From Halopiger xanaduensis SH-6 (GTDB taxonomy: Archaea > Halobacteriota > Halobacteria > Halobacteriales > Natrialbaceae), in contig NC_015666.1 in assembly GCF_000217715.1 (NCBI RefSeq), positions 1,500,270 to 1,564,269 of the forward strand: a DNA stretch of 64,000 bases, read 5' to 3'. Positions 1-9,364 of the stretch are shown here, in pieces; position 1 is the first letter of the stretch, and every line of letters begins with the position of its first letter. The notes beneath the pieces are model-generated. The model made no database searches and was not told the DNA's origin. It saw only the letters and a list, made by a program, of their open reading frames with translations. The translations under genes were made by a program, and so were the position numbers.

Positions 1-155
1 GTCACGGCGAGGGTTCCGTCGCGGACGGCGATCGTCTCCTCGACTCGAGCAGCCGGATGAGCAGCCTCGATTCCCGCCCGCACGCACTCGAGGGCGACCT
101 CGTCGGCGTCGGTCCGCGCGAGTGCGTCGCGGTTCTGAAACCGGACATCGACCAT
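1..155 (-). CDS. Glycerate 2-kinase (DUF4147/MOFRL type), N-terminal part only
   Basis: Only the first 51 codons are inside the window; the gene runs off the left edge. The start ATG is at 155. The visible N-terminus has the pattern common to archaeal and bacterial glycerate kinases of the DUF4147 family: R-D-A-L-A, then a helix ending in C-V-R-A-G-I-E-A-A-H-P, then an acidic strand ending in R-D-G-T-L-A-V. The family phosphorylates D-glycerate to 2-phosphoglycerate in the cytoplasm, feeding serine, glycerate or sugar-acid carbon into lower glycolysis. The assignment rests on this short N-terminal resemblance, and the catalytic part is not visible. Confidence 0.65.
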   Translation of the reverse strand, partial: MVDVRFQNRDALARTDADEVALECVRAGIEAAHPAARVEETIAVRDGTLAV

Positions 156-263
156 GTGAGCACGTAGCGTGCCGGATTGCATGTATCTACCGCGCCCGTT
201 CCTCGAGCGCTCGAGCGGGCTCGGTTCTCGAGTTGCGCTACATTTGGTATAGCACATAGTAGT

Positions 264-1442
264 TTAATACCTGTAATCGAGTACTCGATTGAGCGCCAGC
301 AGGCAGAGGATGATCGACAGCAGCGCGGCCAGCAGGCCGAAGGAGACGGCCCAGCCGGCGCGGTCGGCGACGAACCCGACGGCGATCGAGCCCGTCGAGG
401 CGACGATCATGTAGACGGTTCGCACCAGGCCGAAGCCGGCGCTTTGCTCGGCTTCCGAGAGGTGGTCCATGAACCGCGGGAAGACCGCGGCGCCCCAGCC
501 CATGCCCGTGCCCACCAGTACGATGCCGGCGGAGAGCGCCACTAAGCTGGCGCCGGCGACGAGTAACGCGAGTCCCGCGATGGCGGTCGCCGCACAGCAC
601 AGGATCCCGATATCGCGACCGAATCGGTCGGCAACCCGGCCGACGGCGATCTGGAGCACCCCCTGGACGATGAAGTACGCGGCGAACATGCTCCCGGCCG
701 TCGTCGTCGCGTATCCGTGGAACTGGACGAAAAACGTCGGCAGGAACGAGGCGAGCCCCTGCCAGGTGAAATCGAAGATGATGGCGATGACGCCGGTGTA
801 GACGATCGGCGGCCGCGATAGCACCTCGAGCATCGGCCCCGGCGAGAGGCGGTCTCGAAGCGGGTGGTCGGGTCGGCGGGGCTCCGTCGGCCGAACGCGC
901 CACGCGAACAGGAGCGCGGCCGGGGCGGCGACGGCGGCCGTGATCGCGACGGCCGGCCGCCAGCCGTACCGGACCGCGATCCAGGAGACGGCGACCGGCG
1001 TCATCAGACCCGCGACCGGCGCGCCGGCGTTGTGGATGCCGACTGCGGTCCCGAGGTCGTCGTAGATCCGGGTGAGCAGCGCCGTCGCGACGCTGTAGTG
1101 GAGACCGGCGGCGGCGCCGAGCAAGATTGCCCCGAGCACGAAGACGGCGAAGTGGGGCGCGAACACGACGAGGAGACAGGTCGCGCCGGTGCCGCCGACC
1201 GACGCCAGGATGACGAGTCGCTCCCCGTACCGGTCGGCGAGGATGCCGCTCGGATACTGGGCGAGCGCGTACGCGAGCCACATGCCCGTCAGCGCGATCC
1301 CGACGTGGGTGTTCGTGACGCCGAACTCGCCCGTGATTTCGGGGACGACCGGACTGAACGCCAGCCGTCCGACCATCGTCGCGAAGAAGGCGAGCGTACA
1401 CAGCGCCAGCACCGTCTCGCGGTACCGCCAGTCTATCCCCAT
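264..1442 (-). CDS. MFS transporter
   Basis: A 392-residue membrane protein with about twelve hydrophobic segments. The loop between segments 2 and 3 reads G-I-L-A-D-R-Y-G-E-R, the signature of the major facilitator superfamily, and a related G-R-V-A-D-R-F-G-R loop opens the second half. An upstream in-frame extension is rejected because it is arginine-rich and unlike haloarchaeal protein; the ATG at 1442 begins just before the first membrane segment. The gene lies 163 bases downstream of the malic enzyme on the same strand. The substrate cannot be read from sequence. The closest general resemblance is to the anion or organic-acid branch (nitrate/oxalate-like). Confidence 0.85.
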   Translation of the reverse strand: MGIDWRYRETVLALCTLAFFATMVGRLAFSPVVPEITGEFGVTNTHVGIALTGMWLAYALAQYPSGILADRYGERLVILASVGGTGATCLLVVFAPHFAVFVLGAILLGAAAGLHYSVATALLTRIYDDLGTAVGIHNAGAPVAGLMTPVAVSWIAVRYGWRPAVAITAAVAAPAALLFAWRVRPTEPRRPDHPLRDRLSPGPMLEVLSRPPIVYTGVIAIIFDFTWQGLASFLPTFFVQFHGYATTTAGSMFAAYFIVQGVLQIAVGRVADRFGRDIGILCCAATAIAGLALLVAGASLVALSAGIVLVGTGMGWGAAVFPRFMDHLSEAEQSAGFGLVRTVYMIVASTGSIAVGFVADRAGWAVSFGLLAALLSIILCLLALNRVLDYRY

Positions 1443-1605
1443 GCGACGGTTCGAACTCCCGTCTCGAGCCGGCAGTATCTGTCGGCACGGCTCAGCGCGT
1501 GAGACCGCGATCCGCGGTTCGACGTTCCGATTCGGCCAACGGAACGCGAACTCGAGGACGACTCCCAGGAGAAAAACGATCGACGCGACGCGGGCCGACC
1601 GTCGG

Positions 1606-3861
1606 CTATTCGGAGCGCTGGGCTTCGACCGTCGCAACCGCCGCCAGGTTGACGATATCCTTAACCTCGTCGTCGCGCTGGAGGACGTGGACCGGCTCGG
1701 CCATCCCGGCGAGCATCGGGCCGACCGCCTCGGCGCCGCCCAGCCGCTGGAGCAGCTTGTAGGTGATGTTGCCCGCCTCGAGGTTCGGCAGGACGAGCAC
1801 GTTCGCGGGGTCGTCGAGGTCGGCGAACTCGTAGGTGCCCTGCAGGGTCTCCTCGACGACGGCGGTGTCGGCCTGCATCTCGCCGTCGACCGGGAAGTCC
1901 ACGGCGGGATCGTCCCGGAGCATCTCGGCCGCGCGACGGGGTTTGCGGGTGCCCTCGTTGTCGACGCTCCCGAAGTCGGAGTACGACAGCAGCGCCGCGC
2001 GGGGTTCGACGTCGAACCGCCGGGCGATCTCGGCCGCGTGCTGGGTCACCTCCGCGAGCGTCTCCGCGTCGGGGTCCTGGTTGACCGTCGCGTCCGCGAG
2101 GAAGACCACGCGGTTCTTGAACGTCAGCATGTAGACGCCGGCGGCGTAGTCGACGTCCTCGGCCGTCCCGATCACCTGCAGGAGCGGCCGCAGCGCCGAG
2201 GGGTAGTGATGGGTCAGTCCCGTCAGCATCGCGTCGGCGTCGCCCTGGTCGACCATCACCGAGGCGAAGTAGTTGCTGTCCTCGATGAACTCCGCCGCCT
2301 CCGTCCGGGTGATCCCCTTGCGCTTGCGCCGCTGGTAGAGGGCGTCCACGTACTCCTCGTAGTCGCCGGTCTCGGGGTCGACGACCTCGGGATCGAACTC
2401 GAGGCCGAGGTCGGCGGCCGTGCGCTCGATCTCGTCGCGGTTCCCGATCAGCACCGGCTCGGCGATCCCCTGCTCCCGGAGCTGGTAGGCCGCCCGGATG
2501 ATCTTCTCGTTGTGGCCCTCCGCGAGCGCGAGGCGCTTGGGGTCGCTCTGGGCCTTGTTCAGGACGACGCGCATCATCTCGCGGGACTTGCCGAGTCGGG
2601 CCTCGAGCTCCTCGACGTAGGTGTCGATATCGAGATCGACGCGGGCGACCCCGGTGTCGATCGCCGCCTGCGCGACGGCCGGCGCGAGTTCGAACAGGAC
2701 GCGGGGGTCCATCGGCTTCGGAATGATGTACTCGGGGCCGAACTGCAGGGGCTGGTCGCCGTAGGCCTTGCGCACGGCGTCGGGAACGTCCTCCTTCGCG
2801 AGGTCGGCCAGCGCCTCCGCGGCGGCGACTTTCATCGCCTCGTTGATCTCGGTCGCGCGGACGTCGAGGGCGCCCCGGAAGATGAACGGGAACCCGAGGA
2901 CGTTGTTCACCTGGTTCGGGTAATCGGAGCGGCCGGTCGCCATGATGACGGTATCGTCGCGGGCTGCCTTGGCCTCCTCGTAGCCGATTTCGGGCGTCGG
3001 ATTCGCCATCGCGAAGATGATCGGGTCATCGGCCATGGAGCGAACCATGTCCTGCGAGACGATGTCGCCGGCCGCGAGGCCGACGAAGACGTCGGCGCCG
3101 TCGATCGCTTGCTCGAGGCCGCCCTCGGGAACGTCCGCGGCGAACTCGCGGTTGTAGGCGTTCAGATCGCCGGCTTCCGCGCGCTCGGTGGTCAAGATGC
3201 CGTCGATGTCGACCATCGTGATGTTCTCCTTCTGGACCCCCAGCGAGGCGTAGAACTTGGCGGTCGCGACCGCCGCCGCACCCGCGCCGGCGAAGGTCAC
3301 CTCGAGATCCTCGAGGTCCTTCCCGGCGATCTCGGTCGCGTTCAACAGCGCCGCCCCGCTGATGATCGCGGTGCCGTGCTGGTCGTCGTGGAAGACCGGA
3401 ACGTCCATCCGCTCGCGGAGGCGCTCCTCGATGACGAAACACTCTGGGGCCTTGATGTCCTCGAGATTGATCCCGCCGAAGGTCGGCTCCATCCCGGCGA
3501 CGGAGTCGACGAAGTCGTCCGGATCGTCGTGGTCGAGTTCCACGTCGAAGACGTCGATGTCCGCGAAGCGCTTGAAGAGGACGCCCTTCCCCTCCATGAC
3601 GGGTTTGGAGGCCTGCGGGCCGATATCGCCGAGTCCGAGGACGGCCGAGCCGTTCGAGACGACGCCGACGAGGTTGCCCTTGACAGTATAGCGGTAGGCC
3701 TCGTCGGGGTCTTTGTCGATCGCGCGGCACGGGCCGGCGACGCCGGGCGAGTAGGCGAGGCTCAGCTCGCGCTGGGTGTTCGTCGGCTTCGTCGTCCTGA
3801 TCTCGAGTTTCCCGGGCGGCCGCTCCGCGTGGTACTCGAGGGAGTCGTCTTCCAGTGACAT
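1606..3861 (-). CDS. maeB: Malic enzyme with C-terminal phosphotransacetylase-like domain
   Basis: A 751-residue cytoplasmic enzyme that oxidatively decarboxylates malate to pyruvate, normally with NADP. Residues about 15-150 form the malic N-terminal domain, including Y-S-P-G-V-A-G-P-C and the G-L-G-D-I-G-P-Q-A-S-K-P-V-M-E-G-K block. Residues about 160-400 form the NAD(P)-binding domain with A-G-A-G-A-A-A-V-A-T-A-K. From about 430 to the end lies a phosphate acetyl/butyryl-transferase fold (A-E-G-H-N-E-K-I-I-R-A). This three-part layout and length match bacterial MaeB, where the C-terminal domain mediates acetyl-CoA regulation rather than catalysis. The start at 3861 sits just before the conserved N-terminus. 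The gene is divergent from the PRC-barrel gene. Confidence 0.95.
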   Translation of the reverse strand: MSLEDDSLEYHAERPPGKLEIRTTKPTNTQRELSLAYSPGVAGPCRAIDKDPDEAYRYTVKGNLVGVVSNGSAVLGLGDIGPQASKPVMEGKGVLFKRFADIDVFDVELDHDDPDDFVDSVAGMEPTFGGINLEDIKAPECFVIEERLRERMDVPVFHDDQHGTAIISGAALLNATEIAGKDLEDLEVTFAGAGAAAVATAKFYASLGVQKENITMVDIDGILTTERAEAGDLNAYNREFAADVPEGGLEQAIDGADVFVGLAAGDIVSQDMVRSMADDPIIFAMANPTPEIGYEEAKAARDDTVIMATGRSDYPNQVNNVLGFPFIFRGALDVRATEINEAMKVAAAEALADLAKEDVPDAVRKAYGDQPLQFGPEYIIPKPMDPRVLFELAPAVAQAAIDTGVARVDLDIDTYVEELEARLGKSREMMRVVLNKAQSDPKRLALAEGHNEKIIRAAYQLREQGIAEPVLIGNRDEIERTAADLGLEFDPEVVDPETGDYEEYVDALYQRRKRKGITRTEAAEFIEDSNYFASVMVDQGDADAMLTGLTHHYPSALRPLLQVIGTAEDVDYAAGVYMLTFKNRVVFLADATVNQDPDAETLAEVTQHAAEIARRFDVEPRAALLSYSDFGSVDNEGTRKPRRAAEMLRDDPAVDFPVDGEMQADTAVVEETLQGTYEFADLDDPANVLVLPNLEAGNITYKLLQRLGGAEAVGPMLAGMAEPVHVLQRDDEVKDIVNLAAVATVEAQRSE

Positions 3862-4062
3862 ACCCTCCGTTTCCAGTATGCGAGCAAAAACGTATGGGAT
3901 GGCGTCGATATATGGAACGAACCGTCGGTCGACGCGGCCCCCGGTGGACGTTCGACCGGTTCGGCGGGTGAACGGTATCGGAACCGTCCGGTGTCGCTCC
4001 GTGAGAGCGCCTCGGCTGTTGCAGGCACCAGTCGCTTGCCGCGGATGCGACTACCGCTACCC

Positions 4063-4563
4063 ATGGCCCAGTTCACGGACGACGACCGCGGGAAGCCGGT
4101 CGAGAACGCCAACGGCGACCGGGTCGGCACGATCGAGACCGTCGAAGGCGACGTCGCCCACGTCCGGCCGAACGCGGACGCCGTAGATTCGATCAAATCG
4201 TCGATCGGCTGGGAGAGCCGCGCCGACGAGACGCTCCCGCTGACCCGCGACCGCGTCGCCGACGTTACCGACGACGCGGTCCGGCTCGAGGGGGAACTGC
4301 TCGAGCAGATGCCTGACGGCGAACGCGACGAGTCGGAACCGGAGGAGACGACGAACCGCGGCCTCTCGGCCGATCCGTCCGAGATGACCGACGACGCGTC
4401 CGGGTTCGAAGTTAACCCCGACGACTTGGACGACGAGTTCCGACGGGACGACGCAGCCGCCGACCCCGACGAGGACGCGGAACGATCCGACGCAGCCGTG
4501 AATCCCGACGACGTAGATGATCGGACTGACGCGGACGCCGATGCAGACGAGGACGCGACGTAA
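4063..4563 (+). CDS. PRC-barrel-like acidic protein
   Basis: A 166-residue soluble protein. Residues about 1-90 resemble the haloarchaeal PRC-barrel group: M-A-Q-F-T-D-D-D-R-G-K-P-V, then N-G-D-R-V-G-T-I and V-E-G-D-V-A-H-V, which would give a small beta-barrel. The C-terminal half is low-complexity and dominated by Asp and Glu (several D-D-V-D-D and D-A-D-A-D stretches), so it is probably disordered. The ATG at 4063 is preferred over an upstream in-frame ATG at 3991 because the added residues are basic and unlike the rest. PRC barrels are found in ribosome-maturation and photosynthetic proteins; no specific role can be given here. Confidence 0.75.
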   Translation: MAQFTDDDRGKPVENANGDRVGTIETVEGDVAHVRPNADAVDSIKSSIGWESRADETLPLTRDRVADVTDDAVRLEGELLEQMPDGERDESEPEETTNRGLSADPSEMTDDASGFEVNPDDLDDEFRRDDAAADPDEDAERSDAAVNPDDVDDRTDADADADEDAT

Positions 4564-4680
4564 ATGCCGATCTCCGGATTGAGGCTTCCCTTGTTGCAGA
4601 GATGAACCAATAGATGCTATATCAAAATGCTGCCCGCCGAGATCACTGATCGTTAATCGGGTTGGCAAGATCGCCGACTT

Positions 4681-6108
4681 TCAGGCCCCACGTTTGCGCT
4701 GTCGATAATCCAGACAAATCAGCCCTGCACGCGCCTGAATCGCGACGAGTTTCCAGATCGGGATCGTCTCGTAGTCCAGTTCGGTTCGAATCTCCTCGAG
4801 TCGGTCGTGAAAAACGTCCTCGAGCGTCCCCTTCGCGTTTAGCAACGTGTCGCGGACCTCGTCGTCGGCGCTCATCGCAGCATGGTCGACCGAGCGGAGC
4901 ACCATTCCGAGGTACGTCAGCAGGTGGTACTGGCGGATGAACCTCTCGTCGACGTGCTGGGCGACGGTCCCGGGCTCGTCGGTCTCCGGAGCCGACTTCG
5001 CCCAGTCGAGTTTCGCCTCGAGTTCGTCCTCGAAGTAGCCGAAGACGCCAGCCGCTTCGCGGGCCATCGGCGTGTCCGGTAGGTGCTCGGCGACGGCGTC
5101 GACCGGATCCGCGATCTCCTCGAGGAGCGCCCGTCGGTGCTGGACGCCCTCACGGATGACGTCCTCGCGGGAGCGCTCGAGCGGCGTTCGATCGCCGATT
5201 CGCGGAGCGGAGAAGTACGGGAGCTCGACCGCGAACTCGACGACGTCGTCCTCGAACCGGCTCGCGTAATCGTAGGCGTTGCCGCCGAGCAGCGGTTCGT
5301 CGGCTCCCGATTCGTCGTCGGTCGTCGTGGCGGCGTCGAACCGATCCGCGAACGTCGGGAGCTGATAGACGGCGTCGTCGAACGCCTCGTCGATGAACCG
5401 CTCCGGTTCGCCGCGGTCGAGCGGCACGCCGTACTCTTCCGGAAGCGACCGCAGCGCGTCGTGCAGCGGTTCGAGCGGTTCGGTGACGACGTAGTAGCAG
5501 CCGCCGAACGCGGTGTTGTGGAAGCTGTAGACGAACTCGGGGCGGCGGACCTCGATTAGGTCCGCCAGCGCTCGCGTCGCCGGGGTCGGATCGTCGAACG
5601 AGTAGCCCTCACGGTCGACCGGAAACGTGGCTTCGATCTGGCGTTCCGGCGGCGGCCGATAGAAGTTCTGCGCGTAATTCGAGAGCGTGAACGGGCCGTC
5701 GAACCAGCCCTCGTTCCGTCTGACGCCGTCCGGATCCGCGACGGGGACGCAGACGAATTCGTAGTCGAGCGACGCGCGGAGCTCGTCGTTCGTCGCGAGT
5801 TCGTGAAGGAGGAAATCGACGGTCATCGAACCGATCGGTTCGTTCGGGTGGGGCGCGCCGAGCATGAGCGCGGTCCGGCTCCCTTCACCGACGGTCGCTG
5901 CCCAGATCGGGTTTCCATCGGCGCTTTCACCGAGTTCCTCGTACGTTACGTGCTCGTGTTCGTCCTCGAGCGCCCGGTTGCGCTCGCGGTGTTTTCGGAC
6001 CGGGAAAACGACTCGTAGCGGGGAATCGACTCGTCGAGCCACTCGAACGTCCGCGCGGGCGTCGACGACGGGTCGATCATATGTAGTCACATTGACTCCA
6101 GTGCACAT
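4681..6108 (-). CDS. M14-family zinc carboxypeptidase-like protein
   Basis: A 475-residue protein. The zinc-binding H-x-x-E signature of M14 carboxypeptidases appears as G-A-P-H-P-N-E-P-I-G-S-M in the first quarter. The third zinc ligand is probably the His of Y-S-F-H-N-T about 110 residues later. No clear signal peptide is visible, so it may act in the cytoplasm. A potential earlier start at 6237 would run through the acyl-CoA dehydrogenase promoter, so the ATG at 6108 is used; a GTG a few codons later is also possible. The gene is divergent from the acyl-CoA dehydrogenase. The C-terminal 200 residues are helical and acidic and have no recognised domain. Its peptide or amide substrate is unknown. 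Confidence 0.78.
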   Translation of the reverse strand: MCTGVNVTTYDRPVVDARADVRVARRVDSPLRVVFPVRKHRERNRALEDEHEHVTYEELGESADGNPIWAATVGEGSRTALMLGAPHPNEPIGSMTVDFLLHELATNDELRASLDYEFVCVPVADPDGVRRNEGWFDGPFTLSNYAQNFYRPPPERQIEATFPVDREGYSFDDPTPATRALADLIEVRRPEFVYSFHNTAFGGCYYVVTEPLEPLHDALRSLPEEYGVPLDRGEPERFIDEAFDDAVYQLPTFADRFDAATTTDDESGADEPLLGGNAYDYASRFEDDVVEFAVELPYFSAPRIGDRTPLERSREDVIREGVQHRRALLEEIADPVDAVAEHLPDTPMAREAAGVFGYFEDELEAKLDWAKSAPETDEPGTVAQHVDERFIRQYHLLTYLGMVLRSVDHAAMSADDEVRDTLLNAKGTLEDVFHDRLEEIRTELDYETIPIWKLVAIQARAGLICLDYRQRKRGA

Positions 6109-6204
6109 AGTTGTGAGTGGTATTACACGAATTGCCGACGCTATCTGGTCCGTCGTAATCGCTATCTTCTCGCGGTTCCGTCTCGAGGCCGGATCCCCGG
6201 CGGC

Positions 6205-6216
6205 ACGTTTACCATG
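6205..6216 (+). promoter_or_regulatory. TATA-like element for leaderless acyl-CoA dehydrogenase transcript
   Basis: The short AT-containing tract CACGTTTACC is centred about 26 bases before the ATG at 6238. That is the spacing expected when transcription starts at or next to the first codon, as is usual in haloarchaea. This is inference from position only. Confidence 0.4.
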
Positions 6217-6237
6217 GTGGTTCGCAATACTTGCCAC

Positions 6238-7404
6238 ATGTCGCTTTCACCGGAGCAGGAACTCGTCAGGGACAGCGTCCGGGAGTTCGTCGAACGGGAA
6301 GTAGAGCCCGTCGCGGCAGAGGCGGACGCGAACGGGGAGTTCCCCGAAGACGTCTGGGACGCCCTCGCGGAACTCGACCTCACCGGTCTCACCGTCCCCG
6401 AGGAGTACGGCGGCTTCGACGCCGACCCGCTGACGGCCAGCGTGGTCTACGAGGAACTCGCCTACGGCCACCTCTCGCTGGCGACGGCGCTCTCGGTCCA
6501 CTCGCTGGCGACGGCCTGCATCCGCGAGTTCGGTGCCGAGGCGCACATGGACGAGTGGCTCCCCGAGATGGTCGACGGCCGACCGGTCGGCGCGTTCGCG
6601 CTGTCGGAACCCGACGCCGGCTCGAACCCGGCCGAGATGAGTACCACGGCTCGACTCGACGAGGACGCGGGAGAGTACGTGCTCAACGGGACGAAACAGT
6701 GGATCACGAACGGCGAGCGAAGCGGCGTCGTCATCCTGTTCGCGAAGGTGGCGGGCGAGTCAGACGGTGATTCAGACGCGGACTCGAGCCCCGACGCCGA
6801 CACCATCACGCAGTTTCTCGTTCCCAAGGACACGGCGGGCCTCGAGGTTGGCAAAAAGGAGGACAAACTCGGCCTGCGGGCCAGCGACACGACCACGCTG
6901 GTGTTCGACGACGCCCGGATTCCAGCGGAGAACCGCCTGACAGAGGTCGGGAAGGGGCTCAAGGCCGCCTTCTCGATCCTGACCGGCGGCCGGATCGCGA
7001 TCGCGAGCCAGGCGGTCGGCCTCGCGCAGGCCGCGCTGGACGACGCCCTCGAGTACGCGACCGAGCGCGAGCAGTTCGGGAAATCGATCGCGGACCACCA
7101 GGCGGTCGCGCACAAGCTCGCGGACATGCGGACGCAGGTGCAGGCCGCTCGCCTCCTCGCCCGCGACGCGGCGCGGAAGAACGGGGGCGACGACGTCGAT
7201 CCGATGGCCGCGAGCACGGCCAAGTACTTCGCGAGCGAGGCGGCGGTCGAGGTGGCCAACGAGGCCGTCCAGATCCACGGCGGCTACGGCTACACGACGG
7301 ATTTCGACGTGGAGCGCTACTACCGCGACGCCAAGGTGACAACGATCTACGAGGGGACGAGCGAGATCCAAAAGGAGATCATCGCGCAGCACCTGCGGGA
7401 GTGA
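6238..7404 (+). CDS. Acyl-CoA dehydrogenase
   Basis: A 388-residue FAD enzyme of acyl-CoA beta-oxidation that introduces the alpha-beta double bond. The three-domain family layout is complete. The N-terminal helices run from S-P-E-Q-E-L-V-R-D. The middle beta domain has A-L-S-E-P-D-A-G-S-N-P and W-I-T-N-G. The C-terminal helical domain has A-S-Q-A-V-G-L-A-Q-A and the signature Y-R-D-A-K-V-T-T-I-Y-E-G-T-S-E-I-Q; the Glu of Y-E-G-T-S-E is the usual catalytic base. A short acidic insertion (G-E-S-D-G-D-S-D-A-D) near residue 185 is typical of haloarchaeal loop acidification. It precedes methylmalonyl-CoA mutase on the same strand, which fits fatty-acid or branched-chain acyl-CoA oxidation. The ATG at 6238 is used rather than 6214. 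Confidence 0.95.
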   Translation: MSLSPEQELVRDSVREFVEREVEPVAAEADANGEFPEDVWDALAELDLTGLTVPEEYGGFDADPLTASVVYEELAYGHLSLATALSVHSLATACIREFGAEAHMDEWLPEMVDGRPVGAFALSEPDAGSNPAEMSTTARLDEDAGEYVLNGTKQWITNGERSGVVILFAKVAGESDGDSDADSSPDADTITQFLVPKDTAGLEVGKKEDKLGLRASDTTTLVFDDARIPAENRLTEVGKGLKAAFSILTGGRIAIASQAVGLAQAALDDALEYATEREQFGKSIADHQAVAHKLADMRTQVQAARLLARDAARKNGGDDVDPMAASTAKYFASEAAVEVANEAVQIHGGYGYTTDFDVERYYRDAKVTTIYEGTSEIQKEIIAQHLRE

Positions 7405-7507
7405 GCGGTGTCGATCCGCGCTCGAGCAGGGCGACGCTGACGCCGCGCGTGCACCGTCTCGAACATTCCTGCGTGATTCAGTCCATTCGTGTCGTGGTGT
7501 GTGGTAC

Positions 7508-7520
7508 CAATACTTTAGAC
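7508..7520 (+). promoter_or_regulatory. TATA-like element before methylmalonyl-CoA mutase
   Basis: The tract AATACTTTAGAC lies 24-35 bases before the ATG at 7543, the usual distance for a leaderless haloarchaeal transcript. It indicates that the mutase has its own promoter despite following the acyl-CoA dehydrogenase by only 138 bases. Confidence 0.45.
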
Positions 7521-7542
7521 GAATCCCGTCGATAGTGTCGCT

Positions 7543-9249
7543 ATGTTCGATCAGGACGACCTCGAGGACATCCGCGCGGAGCGCGAGCGGTGGGAATCGG
7601 AGACCCTCGAGCCAATCCTCGAGCGCCACGGCGAGCGCCGTGAGCGGTTCGCGACGGTCTCGAACCACGAGGTCGATCGGCTCTACACGCCGGAGGACAT
7701 CGCGGACCTCGATTACGAGGAAGACCTCGGCTTTCCGGGTGAGCCGCCGTATACGCGCGGCCCGTATCCGACGATGTACCGCGGCCGGACCTGGACGATG
7801 CGCCAGTTCGCGGGCTTCGGCACCGCCGAGGAGACCAACGAGCGGTTCCACTACCTCATCGACGAGGGCCAGACGGGGCTGTCGACGGCCTTCGACATGC
7901 CGTCGCTGATGGGGATCGACTCGGACCACCCGATGAGCGAGGGCGAGGTCGGCAAGGAGGGCGTCGCGGTCGACACCCTCCGCGACATGGAGATCCTGTT
8001 CGACGGCATCGACGTCGGCGAGGTCTCGACCTCCTTCACGATCAACCCCTCCGCACCGGTGATCTACGCGATGTACGTCGCGCTGGCCGACCGGCAGGGC
8101 GTCCCGCGCGACGAAATCCGCGGCACCCTCCAGAACGACATGCTCAAAGAATTCATCGCGCAGAAGGAGTGGGTCATCCCGCCGGAGCCGTCGCTCGAGG
8201 TCGTCACCGACACGATCGAGTTCGCCGTCGAGGAAACGCCGAAGTTCCACCCGATCTCGATCTCGGGGTATCACATCCGGGAGGCCGGTTCGACCGCCGC
8301 CCAGGAGGCTGCGTTCACGCTCGCGGACGGTTTCGCGTACGTCGAGGACTGCCTCGAGCGCGGCCTGGACGTCGACGAGTTCGCCCCCTTGCTCTCTTTT
8401 TTCTTCAACTCGCACAACTCCATCTTCGAGGAGATCGCGAAGTTCCGCGCGGCGCGGCGCGTGTACGCCCGCACCATGGAGGATCGGTACGACGCGGCGA
8501 AAGCGGAGTCGAAGCGGATGAAGTTCCACACCCAGACGGCGGGCCAGTCGCTGACCGCCCAGCAGCCGCTGAACAACATCGTCCGCGTCACGATCCAGGC
8601 GCTCGCGGGCGTTCTCGGGGGCACGCAGTCGCTGCACACCAACAGCTTCGACGAGGCGCTGGCCCTCCCAAGCGAGGAGGCGGTCCGGGTCGCCCTGCGC
8701 ACCCAGCAGATCATCGCCGAGGAGTCCGGGGCGGCCGACATCGTCGACCCGATGGGCGGCAGTTTCGCGATCGAGAAACTGACGAACGAGATGGAAGAGG
8801 AGATCACGGCCTACCTCGCGGAGATCGAAGAACTGGGCGACGGCTCGCTCCGCGACGGCGTCCTCGAGGGCATTTCGGGCGGCTACTTCCAACGCGAGAT
8901 TCAGGACGCGAGCTACGAGTACCAGCAGCGCGTCGAGCGCGGCGAGGAGGTCGTCGTCGGCGTCAACGCCTACACCATCGAGGAGGACACGTCGCCGGAC
9001 ATCCTCCAGATCGACGAAACGACCAGGGAGCGGCAACTCGAGCGCCTCGAGTCGGTCAAGGCGGAGCGCGACGACGAGGCGGTCGAGGCGGCGCTCGAGG
9101 CGCTGGCGGACGCGATCGCGGAGGACAAGAACGAGAACGTCATGCCGTACATCGTCGACGCCGTGAAGGCCTACACGACGATGGGCGAGATCATGCGGGT
9201 GTTCGAGGACCGGTACGGCGCGTACCGGGAGGAGGTGACGCCGGCCTAA
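7543..9249 (+). CDS. mcmA: Methylmalonyl-CoA mutase, large (catalytic) subunit
   Basis: A 568-residue protein catalysing the adenosylcobalamin-dependent interconversion of methylmalonyl-CoA and succinyl-CoA, the last step of propionyl-CoA use. The substrate barrel is recognisable by R-G-P-Y-P-T-M-Y-R-G-R-T-W-T-M-R-Q-F-A-G-F, F-D-M-P-S-L-M-G, the T-Q-T-A-G-Q-S-L-T-A-Q-Q-P region and D-P-M-G-G-S. The B12-binding D-x-H-x-x-G domain is absent and the length fits the large subunit only. A separate small cobalamin-binding subunit must therefore be supplied by a gene outside the window. The preceding gene is an acyl-CoA dehydrogenase. The cofactor supply is plausibly linked to the cobamide genes at 53-58 kb. 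Confidence 0.95.
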   Translation: MFDQDDLEDIRAERERWESETLEPILERHGERRERFATVSNHEVDRLYTPEDIADLDYEEDLGFPGEPPYTRGPYPTMYRGRTWTMRQFAGFGTAEETNERFHYLIDEGQTGLSTAFDMPSLMGIDSDHPMSEGEVGKEGVAVDTLRDMEILFDGIDVGEVSTSFTINPSAPVIYAMYVALADRQGVPRDEIRGTLQNDMLKEFIAQKEWVIPPEPSLEVVTDTIEFAVEETPKFHPISISGYHIREAGSTAAQEAAFTLADGFAYVEDCLERGLDVDEFAPLLSFFFNSHNSIFEEIAKFRAARRVYARTMEDRYDAAKAESKRMKFHTQTAGQSLTAQQPLNNIVRVTIQALAGVLGGTQSLHTNSFDEALALPSEEAVRVALRTQQIIAEESGAADIVDPMGGSFAIEKLTNEMEEEITAYLAEIEELGDGSLRDGVLEGISGGYFQREIQDASYEYQQRVERGEEVVVGVNAYTIEEDTSPDILQIDETTRERQLERLESVKAERDDEAVEAALEALADAIAEDKNENVMPYIVDAVKAYTTMGEIMRVFEDRYGAYREEVTPA

Positions 9250-9364
9250 CCGAGTCCGCTCCCGCGCTCCCGGTCGAGACGCGAGTGAGCGAACCGTTCG
9301 AGCGGCGGATCGAGGCACGCGCCGGCCCGACCACTAAGGCGCTGCCCGTGATACGAAGCCGGGC

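Noticed and set aside
1189-3858. A very long plus-strand open frame of 889 codons opposite the malic enzyme
   Set aside because: It is antisense to a complete and well-recognised malic enzyme. High-GC haloarchaeal genes leave long open antisense frames, and the predicted protein (V-G-E-L-V-G-A type repeats) has no family features.
6772-9318. Long minus-strand frame opposite acyl-CoA dehydrogenase and the mutase
   Set aside because: It is an arginine-rich shadow of two clear plus-strand enzymes and crosses both of them.
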